From assembly GCA_964019165.1 (NCBI GenBank), contig OZ025276.1, forward strand, positions 15,837,813-15,901,812: a stretch of 64,000 nt of DNA, given 5' to 3'. The notes beneath the pieces were generated by a model. It did not search any database, was not told where the DNA came from, and worked only from the letters and a program-made list of their open reading frames with translations. Shown one piece after another: positions 55,001-64,000 of the stretch. The position numbers and the translations under genes are program-made. Source of the DNA: Mastigias papua (lineage: Eukaryota; Cnidaria; Scyphozoa; Rhizostomeae; Mastigiidae). How positions within the stretch are numbered: the first letter of the stretch is position 1; every line of letters begins with the position of its first letter.

Positions 55001-58000
55001 GTTTTAGCACTGTATGAGCTGGATATAATTAGTTCACAGACCAGAGTGTAAGAGCCCCTGAGACATAGATTCTTAGTAAAGAAAGCTAAATTCAAGATGG
55101 GTATAGTTGATGAGGCCTGTTTGAGGTGTACAAAATCAATGACAGTCCTGAAGGTACAGGGGCTGGAGCCACAAATCACATTCAATGCAAGAGCAATGAG
55201 GCAGAAAGCTAGCTAAGGAGAGATTCACGAAGAATTCTCTCTTTGAAGTATAGATAGATGCTGCACTGTACATAAAAATAGTTAGATCTACAGAACACTA
55301 TGAGCTTAGTAAAACTTCAAATCATTCCTAAATGCAAAAAAGTTATCTGAAGAGTGTCAGGAATGAACAAAAAATCAAAGCAACTAACTGAGCCATCAAG
55401 TGCATGTATGCAATCATTTGCATCCGCTTTATCTTCAAATGTTACAAAACCATATCCCTTTGATCTTCTATGGTCAGAATATTTGTCCAGTACAATAAAT
55501 GCTACAAAATAAAATAAAAATTCCAAAAATGAATCAAGAACAGAAACTATTCCAGCAAAAACTGAGGCTTAGATACAAACTTTAGTTACAAAGTTCCATG
55601 ACTTTTCCCAAACTTTTGTTCCATACTTTCCATACTGCCAGCCCTGGTTTGTCTCAAATAGATTTCAAATTGAAATGTGAATCAGGATTTCAATGTTCCA
55701 ATTGATTTGATGAACATACTCTTAAGTCTTGAATAAATGTACCCCCACATCTTAATCTTTTAGAAGACGATCCTCCGAGAACATCCCCATTCCAGACCTT
55801 CCCCCATCCTCTTACTTTCAGGCCTGCCGTTAGATTGTATATTATGTAATATAAGTAATCATGTTTGTCATTTCGCCTACAGTTGAAAAAACTTGTGAAG
55901 CCCATACATAGCTATTATACTTAGGGAGATTTTCCACCCACCCTGTTTTTCCAAACTCTCCATTTATTGGATTTTTAGAAAATTCCCTCCAACCTGCCCT
56001 ACTAGTCATACAGGTTACAGTTTGACAAATCCAGTATGACTAATCCAGTAGGCATTTCAACTCAGCCTTGAGTCATCCTCAGTAAAGAGAAGAGGGGAGA
56101 AGGGATAATAAAGGGAGAAGCACAATACGTGGATAAAAACCATATTGTGCTTCTCCACTTATTGTTCTTCCCTTTTACTATCCCTTCTTCCCTCTTCTCT
56201 TTACTGAGGATGACTCAAGGCTGAGTTGAAATGCCTACTGGATTAGTCATACTGGATTTGTCAAACTGTAACCTGTATGAATAGTCATTGGATTTGTCAA
56301 TAATTAAACTGATATCTTTTTTTGTCGTCATCCCGATTGTTAAGTTCATATCAAAGCTGTGATTTCCAGCTCATACACCTTAGTATGAGTGTTCAAATCA
56401 ACCTTGTAAGTTAAGCTTCCTTGTGTTTCATAAATTTCTCATTCACTCATTTACTTGAAAAAGTGGGACCATTCTTTAGCATACTGAAAGCCTTATCATC
56501 TGACACTTGTCAGATAGTGTAAAATGTTGGATAACAACTTAAAGTTGAACTGAAATATATAAGCAGCTGTGGACAAATTCAAATGAAAAGATGAATACTG
56601 CACAGAGTTGGCTGTATGATTGGCCAATGGGCACATATTCACTTTTGTTCAGTGGACGAGTCCAAGGGAAAAATGAACTCTTTTTGTTTACACAGGATTA
56701 GGATTTGAGTCTCTATGCACCAGATTCCAAAATACTTAAATGCAAAGATGATCTTGCTTAAATGAAAATACCATAACAGTCCAAGCACCGGCCATATATT
56801 TTTCCACTTTTGGCTCCAAAAACTGGTGGTGTGGCCTAAGTCTGGAGTGCATCAATCCTCAGGTAAAAGTGAAGCCTTTTTCCACAAAAGGATGCTTTCT
56901 ATTGCCATTGGCAATTGAAAATTACATCAAACAAGTTTAAGTACAAAAATAATTTTATAATTTCCCTTAAGATGACCATTTATTCATATTGGGGATAGTA
57001 AATTTATTAGCATCAGCAAATGTAGGTGTGCAGTTGCAGGAAATGAGAACTAGGCAATGGTTAGAGCAAGAAATTTTCCATTAAATTCTGATATAATTTA
57101 CAAAACCAAAATACCTCTAGTTGTGGCAAGAAGACACTTCAGAGGAACCAGAAAAACATGTAAAAGCAAATTAAAAAGACTATTCTCTATTTCTGATACT
57201 GAAATCAAACAACAGTGCTCTCACAACAAAATCAGCAACAACAGTGTAATTTGGAGTGCTAACAATATAAAATGGTTATGACTGTTGAAGCAATTTCCCA
57301 AACTAAATTTCAGGTGGAAATGAAGCTGAGTATAAAAGAACGAAATATCAACAAAATATTTGTTGACATATGTAGTCCCAAACCAATTTTCAGTGAATTT
57401 CCTCCATCCATGTAAAAAATACAGAAAAGCGAGCATATGCTCAAAATGGCACATTCTGACTTCAAATTAACAGCAGTTTGGGATTTTTCACATCAAAAAA
57501 CTTTCTCAAGTACCAAATTTGAGGTCTGTAGAAGGCCAGGAACTCATTTTATGAGAGAAAAATTTACATCTGACATGAATCAACATTATAAGCTAATTAT
57601 TAATCAAACCTGTGAGTAATAAAAATATACCTTGTTACTGCATATTACTAATATATATAGTTTGTTAGTGCACATTACTAATATAGATAATAGATAGATG
57701 TGGAGGAAGGACATATTCTACCACTCAGATAAAGCTGATGTTTACAAACTACTAAAACGTTATTTGTTGCATTGTGCAGTTGGCAATACGACGATGACTG
57801 TGGCGTTACCCTTTTGTGATTTTGTGTACAAATTAGCATGAATGTGACATGGCGGAGGCAATGACCTGGGTGAGTGATTACTACACTTTCTCTGTATAGT
57901 GCTCTGGGTGCTTTCTAGCTGTCAATGGTTCCAGAAGGGTGCTTTTTCAGGGGGGGCACTTCTGAGGGTGGGTGCTTTTAAACTTCCTAGTTGTTTCACT

Positions 58001-60690
58001 TAGGTAGTATGTCATCAAAAGCTAGGCTAAACAAACATAGTTTTCAACAGTAACTAAAAAGTAGATATTGTGTTCAGTCATTCTCAATAAACATTTCCAG
58101 TCATTACAATCATAATTCCCATCCTCTACATCATCACTGATGCCAAAAATGGAATGAATCCTGGTTGAAACCATATTTCTTGTTGTGATTGTAATTCATT
58201 AACAGTATTTTCACATGGTTGGCTTGCTTTAAGACACTGCATTTGGCCAATTCCACCACCATCTACTGCTAGGTGTAAGGCACAGCATTTTGTTGACTGT
58301 GCTATGAGTTTTTTAGATATTGTATCCTGTATCCACTACACAGTGGGGCTTTTTTCTACTGACTTCAGAGTTTTGACTCTCCTATGTTAGGTGGTTAATA
58401 CCACACTAGCCACTCATTGTAGTGTTTTTGAACCTTTGCTTCGAACAGTTTGTTCTGACTTATGTCTAGGGCTTGTATGTATTTTGTGCATATGGAGGGG
58501 TTGGGTACTTATTTGAAGGTGGGCACTTTTTCAATTTCTGATTGTTTTGGGTGGTTGCTTTTTCAAGAGTTGGCACTTTCTAAGGAAATACAGTAATACA
58601 GTAATTCTGGGAAATTCTTAAACCCCACCCTCAACAAGGAAGATTGCTTTGCAACTTCTTGATGTACATGATGATTGCTTCAATATGGGATGAAATTGTG
58701 TAATAATCTCATTTCTGCTTCTCTTACAATTGTCAAAAATGGATCAAACTCAAGTTAGCTGAATTTTACATGTGGGGTTCCACAGGGTTCAGTTCTTGGT
58801 CCTCTTCTTTTTATTATCTACATTTATGATTTGCCTTATGCATCCTTGAAACTAACCTTCTATCTATATGCAGAAGCTACTAATATCTACTTTGAGGCTG
58901 GACTGAAAATCTTGATTTGCTTCAAAGAAAAGTTAGCAAAGAATTGAAAAAAGTAAAACTATGGCTTAATGGTAACAAATTGTCATTAAATATTGATAAA
59001 ACTAATTTCATTATCTTTAAGTCTCCCCAGCAGCCATCCTATACTAATTTCTTGTGTTCCATTAAATGAAAATCTCTCATAACATTATCAATTTACTGAA
59101 ATTTCTAGAAAACTAGTAAGAACTTCTGGCATATTCTTCAAAGTAAGACACTTCCCGCCAATACATGTCATTATATGTCTGTATAGTTCTACATTCTCAC
59201 CATTTCTCTGATATATTCTAGTTTTGGGTCTTAGATATGAACTCTATATCAATCCAGTGTTTCTATTGCAGAAATGGGATATAAGGGCAACTGCATATGA
59301 AACTTGTACTTCACAATCAACTCCTGTCTTCTTAGGTTTAAAAATCTTTATTAAACTATATGATCTCTTTCAACTAAGACTTCTGAACTTTGTATACAAA
59401 TCTATTTACAAATCTCCCCTATTTGTTTCCATAACTTTTTCTAAATCTGTACCATCTGTTCATCAATATGGTACACAACAGGCTGAAAAGGACAATATTT
59501 TTGACTCTGAAAAATATCCAGCAATATGGTCTCTGATCAATACATTACCATGTATTAAAGTGTTGGAATGACATTCCTGTTGACATACAATGGTGGCCTT
59601 CCATCAATATCTCTATTGAAAGACTCAAATCATCCCTTTTGAAAACAATTATAAAAGCAGATTATAGACAGTCATCAACACCATTCCAAAAATCTTTAAT
59701 TATAATTATTTCTATTACTAAAAGCTTTTTCCTACTAGGGGGGCCTCTCTCTTTGATTAACTTGCTACTGAGAGAGCTCCTTCTGAAGAATTCCTCCTTA
59801 TACAAATTTTCATATTAGTCATTTAATGTTGTCATTAAATTATAGTTTCATACTGTTGTTATTTAATGTTTTAAACTTTGTATTATGTGGAATTTAAAAA
59901 ATAAAATGAACTGAAAATTGCTAAGCCCCACTATGAAAAAGGTCATAACTCCTAAACGTGCAGTATTCCAAAGTATCATTGCAGATTCCTACTTGGGAGG
60001 GTGAAAACTAGCGATTGATACACAATTTATACCAATAGTTGGCAGGGTCCATTCTCTCTAGATGCGCCCTTTTCTGTAAAGAGGCCTATCGATTTCAGAA
60101 TATTTGCAGACAAAAAATAATAGGCCTAATTGATGTTGGGCCAGCTACTAATGTGTAAAAGCGGCCTAATCCGCCTGTATAACCTTCTTTGTCTTCAATG
60201 AAATAATAAACTAAATATGTACTTAAAATGATACTTCAATTTTGCTGCTAACAGCAAACGGCTCTAGTAGGAAAGGAACTATAGCCGCACTGTGGAAGAA
60301 CTTTTGGCGACCGAGAAACTACTGCCTATCATCGAAGATGGCGGCTTGGTATTGAGCGGACGGCCAGACTGGAATCGGGAGCTTTTGCATGCAACAGAAT
60401 AGCGCCAATGATTTAAAATGTGTACGCCAGCACACCCTTTGCATGTTTATTCCATACATAATCTGCTTAGCCTTATTGGGATACGTCGGTGTACAACAAA
60501 CGCTGGACTTCCATACGCCACACTGTGGCATGACCCCCCTCAAGTCCAACGTAAATGGAAACTATCGTTACCAGCACCATTACTCACCATCTTCAATTCG
60601 TCCATATTTATCACACAAATCCCTCAGTTCTCTTTCATCCACTCTGTATGGCAATCCACCAACGTAAATTCTTCTACCTTCTGTTCCCAT
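51797..60690 (-). CDS. Gene B: RRM, Arg/Gly-rich RNA-binding protein (3 exons)
   Basis: Exons 60690-60588, 55501-55389 and 52033-51797 join into 150 residues. The RRM has RNP2 IYVGGL (residues 8-13) and RNP1 KGYGFVTF (49-56) and closes with DGRRLTVQEARP. The tail (about 60 residues) is RGG/RDD/RDSYG-rich and ends RRDSYGDRDRY. This is the plan of CIRBP/RBM3-like small RNA chaperones and some small SR-like factors, acting in nucleus and cytoplasm on RNA; the exact ortholog cannot be named here. Introns are 5086 nt (phase 1, donor GTGAGT) and 3355 nt (phase 0, donor GTTAGT, acceptor GTGTGTAG), both GT/AG. Intron sites, phases and the 113-nt exon 2 equal those of gene A. An in-frame ATG 74 codons upstream exists, but the sequence after it lacks family resemblance, so 60690 is the better start. 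Confidence 0.9.
52460..53031 (+). pseudogene. Penelope-like element endonuclease remnant 3
   Basis: The frame at 52471-52672 reads VVYNTKVMLRSAKKDSVPNT, SCIVYEFSCRCEARYVGCTT, QRPADRI: the start of a GIY-YIG endonuclease with the VYEF-SC...YVG core. Frame changes follow, with segments like FRIIG-QARSS and KTQNPVLCKQKEFIFSLGFF at 52790-52910 ending the domain. Non-coding 3' sequence leads into a hammerhead ribozyme at 53032. It lies in intron 2 of gene B, on the opposite strand. Confidence 0.85.
53032..53095 (+). ncRNA. Candidate type I hammerhead ribozyme of a PLE
   Basis: Core CUGACGA (53047-53053), stem II 53054-53062 closed by G-C and U-A with a five-base loop, GAA (53063-53065), stem III opened by A53066 and A53067 pairing U53076 and U53075 with a short loop, and cleavage base C53077. 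Stem I is CATACT (53041-53046) with AGTATG (53078-53083), six perfect pairs; after an internal loop a second helix pairs cc-g-atgt (53032-53038) with acatgg (53090-53095). All invariant positions (C3 U4 G5 A6 G8 A9; G12 A13 A14; A15.1-U16.1; H17) are met. Self-cleavage would occur after 53077. PLEs are known to carry such ribozymes. The two-pair stems II and III are the weak points. Confidence 0.8.
53096..54485. other. Intron 2 of gene B, nothing recognised
   Basis: AT-rich. A short inverted motif (cgtaatac and gtattacg) near 54070-54095 lies beside repeated atacgg words, perhaps the edge of a small DNA transposon. Confidence 0.35.
54486..54570 (+). repeat. Dispersed repeat family 4, copy 2
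   Basis: Matches 45757-45850: ggaggatccacc, ttaggtccaaca, gagaactttct and aaattctac in the same order. Confidence 0.5.
55389..55501 (-). CDS. Gene B exon 2
   Basis: Acceptor TTTTGTAG (ends 55502), donor GTTAGT (from 55388). With the G left by exon 1 it encodes AFIVLDKYSDHRRSKGYGFV and on to ALDGS. 113 nt, as in gene A. Confidence 0.94.
56007..56279. repeat. Long perfect-to-near-perfect fold-back
   Basis: Left arm 56007-56127 and right arm 56143-56279 are inverted copies; the outer 85 bases pair almost without mismatch, the inner part has small differences and the right arm a 16-base extra piece. The loop is 56128-56142. In gene B pre-mRNA it would form a long double-stranded hairpin. Confidence 0.92.
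56475..56775 (-). pseudogene. Penelope-like element remnant 4 with decayed hammerhead
   Basis: On the minus strand, 56775-56590 matches 52805-52970 (shared aaaaagagttcattttt and ggccaatcata), the 3' end of the same PLE family. The homologous ribozyme region (56525-56475) has CTGACAA (56513-56507; G8 changed to A) and GAT in place of GAA, so both invariant sites are broken. The distance from the aaaaagagttc box to the ribozyme, about 165 bases, is the same in both copies. Confidence 0.75.
57900..58600. mobile_element. MITE-like G-rich blocks
   Basis: Repeated gggtgcttttt, gggggcact, ggtgggcacttttt and ggcactttctaaggaaatac at 57900-57985 and 58490-58600 look like ends of a small DNA element with an AT-rich interior. 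Paired terminal repeats were not established. Confidence 0.35.
58758..59910 (+). mobile_element. LINE 7, same family as LINE 1
   Basis: CGVPQGSVLGPLLFIIYIYD with YAEATNIYFEAG (catalytic YADD now YAEA) starts the copy, followed by stops and frameshifts, then YELYINPVFLLQKWDIRA, HQYGTQQAEKDNIF at 59236-59510 and the 3' end near 59900 (tgtggaatttaaaaaataaaa). It lies in intron 1 of gene B. Confidence 0.88.
60588..60690 (-). CDS. Gene B exon 1
   Basis: ATG at 60690-60688, coding MGTEGRRIYVGGLPYRVDER and on to YGRIED plus one base; donor GTGAGT from 60587. Confidence 0.93.
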
Positions 60691-60904
60691 CCTTCTACTG
60701 TTTCTCGTGTAAGTTCTACCTCTACTTTTACAACAGCCAACAAACCACAAGGCGGACGACACATGTGCGTTCCCAATTGCATTCTGGTAAAAAACGCATA
60801 CCTTGAGCACAAAGCACAAAGCGCTGAGTGTGTCCTTCAGCTGGTGTCGGTTTGCTTTGGACATGAAAGCCCCGCTCGCAAGGATGCAAGCTGAGTAAAG
60901 GCCG

Positions 60905-60965
60905 GTTTCCATTAGAGCGCTCTAATTCGCGCGACCGCTGCGGCCGTGCGCACGAAAAGCTCTAA
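60905..60965 (-). promoter_or_regulatory. CpG-rich promoter region of gene B
   Basis: A short block (cgcgcgaccgctgcggccg core at about 60928-60950) has many CG dinucleotides in otherwise AT-rich DNA, about 240 bp upstream of the gene B start. A likely core-promoter position; no TATA element was seen. Confidence 0.4.
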
Positions 60966-61072
60966 AAAACTCCATGAACTTGTTTAAACGTTTCAACCAT
61001 AAACGATTAGCCGGCATTGTATGTATTGCTGTGGAAGTAAAACAGCAGGCATGTACATACAGCAGAGGCGGA
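60966..61072. other. No feature seen
   Basis: Short spacer between the promoter block and the dispersed repeat. Confidence 0.3.
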
Positions 61073-61815
61073 TCCAGGAAAAAATCTGCGTGTAGCTTGT
61101 GCCTAAAAAAGAGGGTGTGGTCAAAAGTTGGCTGGGTGTGGTCATTAACTTACAGCCTTATATCTAACTGAAGAAAAACAAACCTTTGCACCCATACCCA
61201 AAGTTCGAAGTACACAGGGAGCCCCTTTTCTGCCAAGGTCTATTTTATAAATACTGTAAGACGACGGCATATTGAAGTGGCATAAAAGACCATTGAAATT
61301 CCTTATGGAGAAATAATCTTCTAACAAATTTTATATTATGGAAGTCCCCAAAATCCTGCCATATATATACATCTTTATCCCTGGTCCTTAATACACAACT
61401 AGCTTGCCCCCCTAGGTACCCATTAAAAAATACTGCAGAACATAAACAATCCTTCGATTAGTATTAGGCCAAAGGTCATAACTTTAGAAAATCATGTCGT
61501 TAACAAGTTAGAGTTTCTCATAGAAAGCATGCATTATATATGAAAACTTGTACCCTGGCCTTTTGTCTATATTGCAGAGTCTTCAAGTTAGAAATACATG
61601 AAATTGATATTTGTTTTATCCAACCTGAAGCTTTCCTGCTACCTTCCAAGTTCTCTTTCACTTGGTGCTCTTTAGAGCTTTGCTGCTCCAGTGGTTCTTC
61701 TTTCTGTAAACACGCTATCAAGCAATTTGGTTACAGTATTTCGTTGAAGTTGATAGTACGGTGCTTGCATTGGTAGCCCAGAATATTATGTGCCGACTTG
61801 GAGATGAACGGAAGT
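61073..61815 (+). repeat. Dispersed repeat family 3, copy 2
   Basis: Partner of 27358-28050. It starts cagaggcggatccagg and ends gatgaacggaagt, where LINE 8 begins. It has about 35 bases more than copy 1 near 61680-61715. Confidence 0.8.
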
Positions 61816-63180
61816 ATTAAATAATTATAGACCGATTTCCGTTCTGTCCGCTGTTTTGAGAATATTTGAAAAGGAAGCTCGAGATCAACTTTTTGAATTT
61901 TTAACAGCAAACAATATGCTATCCAAGAACCAATTTGCCTACCGCAAACTTCATTCAACAATAACATCACTGTTGAATGTAACTGAGTCTTGGTATAGTA
62001 ACGTTGATCGAAAGAATGTTAGCATTAGCCTTTTCCTTCATTTAAGAAAGGCATTTGACACCATTGATCATGATATTCTATTAGCCAAATTAAAAAGATA
62101 TAGCATCTATAAAAAAGAGCTCGCATGGTTCGCTTCCTACCTCACAGAACGACAGCAATATTGCTACCTTAATGGCCAGAATTCAGAGAAAGGACTGGTT
62201 AATTGTGGCATTCCTCAGGGGTCATGTTTAGGGCCTCTTCTATTTATTTCATATACCAATGATTTTGAAGAGTCCCTGACAAAATGTAAACCAAATATGT
62301 ATGCAGATGACACGAGCATTACTGTAGGTGGGGAGGATGCTTACCAACTCTTGGAAGATTTAAGAAATGAGTTGCAAGATGTTATAGATTGGCTACGATA
62401 AAACAAGTTAAGCCTAAATGTAACGAAATGCGAATATATGTTGTTAGGCAGTAATAAGCAATTAGGTAAGATCTCTGAAATCGGTGATCTGAAGGTTGGG
62501 GAAGATGAAATCAAGCGAGTTAGAAAGACAAAGTATTTAGCACTAACTATTGATGAAACCCTGTCATGGAACCAACAGTATAATATAGTAAAAAGAAAAG
62601 TGAAAGGGGCTCTTGATTCCATTAGGAAGCTTAGACAAATGCTCCCCAAAACAAAGCTTTTTCGGGTATCCCAGGCATTGGTGGAAAGTCACTTCAGATA
62701 TGGCAATAGAATATGGGGTCACCTTTCTGCCACTAAACTCAGCAAACTGCAAAGGTTACAAGACAGGGCAATTGCGCCTAGTGACAGAATGTCATCTGCA
62801 ATATTAAGTGTACATAAATTGATTAAGCTTGATCAGGCGGTGATGGTGCATAAATTTCTCAATGGGCAATGTCCACAAGTCCTTAAGCAAACGTTCACAA
62901 AACGATCTCAGGTTTCAAAATATGAAACAAGAAGATCGGATGACCTGCAGGTACCAAGAACTAGACTTGAAATAACGGAAAAGAGCTTTTCTTATAAAGG
63001 TGCCAAGGTGTGGAATGAAATTCCGAACAACATAAGAAATGTGGATTCTGTTGCAGCCTTCAAAAAGCAGGCTAAAACTATTTTCTGGGCCAATGAAACA
63101 TAAAAGACCCCCTAGAACATGACCTCCTGGAAGAACAGTACAAATTTTTTTCCAATATTTGTAAAACAAACTATAGATAA
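61816..63180 (+). mobile_element. LINE 8, long reverse-transcriptase copy with one stop
   Basis: Begins inside the RT (NNYRPISVLSAVLRIFEKEA), continues LRKAFDTIDHDILLAKLKRY, CGIPQGSCLGPLLFISY, MYADDTSITVGG (YADD at 62300-62311), and, after a single in-frame TAA at 62399-62401, in the same frame to the C-terminal FSYKGAKVWNEIPNNIRNV and stop at 63101-63103. The protein is otherwise unbroken over about 415 codons, so this copy is fairly young. 5' truncated; the endonuclease is missing. Confidence 0.93.
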
Positions 63181-63229
63181 TCTAGTCACTATCTTTTTGT
63201 ACGTTTGTAGTTATTGTAGCTGAAGGAAT

Positions 63230-63420
63230 TTTTCATGTATAAAGGCCCTGATATACGGTAAGATATTCATAAGATATCTGATCATGTGATGAAGGAAAAA
63301 AATCTTAAGAATATCTTTTGCATATCTTATTGTGTAACATGACAAAAGATATTCTTGAGATATTCCGAGAAATCTCGCAAAGGATTAAAAAATCTTGCGA
63401 ATAAACTCAATTTGTTTTGA
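63230..63420. mobile_element. Possible left end of a DNA transposon
   Basis: Begins ggccctgatatacggtaaga and holds at least five copies of aagatat or agatatt in both directions, the dense subterminal repeats seen at ends of some DNA transposons. The other end is not in the window. Confidence 0.4.
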
Positions 63421-64000
63421 TTTTATTCTGAGTATTTGATGAAACATGAGACGATAGCGAAAGTTTTCATTTATTTTCTTCCATGCAGTTTGAGGCGCGG
63501 TCTGGGCTTGGCGCCAAAGTGGCGATCAACACCTGGCCCCTCTGACATTCCATCATCACCGGCCATCGCACATTGGTCTGTGCTAACGCTGTTTCTTTGT
63601 TACACGAAGCAGAGCCTGTTGCCTTGCCGTCCTTGACCCGAAAAACATACTTGTCATTTGAAGGTGAATTTTTATGACGAGGAGAAAGAATCTCTTTTCG
63701 TTGTTATTGATGCATGTGTTGTAGCAAACATGAGGAGTAGAAAAGGAAAACATGCAGTAAAGGAAAAGAATGTGGACCGAGGACCTTTTGTCAGTTTCTC
63801 TGCTTTTCACTCCAGATTGACACGGAGTATGCCAATGCCACCAAGAATGTACTATCGCTCGTGAACCATGACATATTTTTCACATGCATAGGTGGTTGCA
63901 GTACATAACTCCATCGGAAGCTTCTCATATTTCATCAGGTATCCTGATTTTATTCCTAATCCTTCTGGAAATGTCTTTTTTCACGTTACACGAGAAATAT
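63421..64000. other. Unresolved, G/C-richer block
   Basis: 63480-63640 is richer in G and C than its surroundings and open in more than one frame, for example 63436-63636 (+), but I recognise no domain. It may belong to the transposon that starts at 63230. Confidence 0.3.

Noticed and set aside
57057..57281. Basic 74-codon frame as a gene in gene B intron 1
   Set aside because: No motif, no homologue that I can name and no upstream signals.
60580..60912. Longer gene B protein starting at the upstream in-frame ATG
   Set aside because: The extra 74 residues show no family resemblance and the RRM family normally starts a few residues before RNP2.
42016..62401. Shared recoded stop at the NKL motif of two LINEs
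   Set aside because: In LINE 3 the stop follows NKL, in LINE 8 it precedes it; different codons, so independent mutations are simpler.

Overview
The window is AT-rich animal genomic DNA. Multi-exon genes have GT/AG introns, and the rest is dominated by transposons, a satellite array and (TA)n microsatellites. The mix of CR1/Jockey-like LINEs, a BEL/Pao retrotransposon, GIY-YIG Penelope-like elements (PLEs), hAT and Harbinger elements fits an invertebrate; I lean to a cnidarian from the style of the LINE proteins, which is an inference and not proven.

Host genes: (1) The last coding exon of a Cu/Zn superoxide dismutase at 2223-2330 (+); the rest of the gene lies to the left. (2) Gene A, a three-exon RNA-binding protein on the minus strand (exons 22920-23016, 19348-19460, 15116-15568; 220 aa) with one RRM and a Gly/Tyr/Ser-rich tail. 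(3) Gene B, a three-exon paralog on the minus strand (60588-60690, 55389-55501, 51797-52033; 150 aa) with one RRM and an Arg/Gly/Asp-rich tail. A and B share intron positions, intron phases and an exon 2 of exactly 113 nt, so they look like an old tandem duplication. Nearly everything between and inside them is mobile DNA.

Layout: 1-574 LINE fragment with a perfect 35-bp snap-back; 2.2-2.6 kb SOD end; 2.57-10.29 kb satellite of 107-bp units with an 891-bp higher-order repeat; 10.3-15.1 kb small DNA-transposon relics and an 850-bp fold-back; 15.1-23.0 kb gene A, its introns filled with PLE remnants, (TA)n tracts and an inverted pair of tRNA-derived SINEs; 23.1-31.3 kb LINE ends, a broken hAT transposase, dispersed repeats and a mariner-type MITE; 31.4-38.0 kb an intact, young BEL/Pao element inserted in an older LINE; 38.0-50.1 kb stacked LINE remnants, a Harbinger-type element and a CAT/CAC microsatellite; 51.8-60.7 kb gene B, with PLE remnants, a fold-back and a LINE in its introns; 61.1-63.1 kb a dispersed repeat abutting a LINE with a single stop.

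The strongest unexpected signal is a candidate hammerhead ribozyme at 53032-53095 (+), just downstream of a PLE endonuclease fragment in intron 2 of gene B. All invariant core positions are present and stem I is closed by six perfect pairs; a decayed sister copy lies at 56475-56525 (-). The satellite is the second: most units carry two adjacent 14-bp perfect palindromes.
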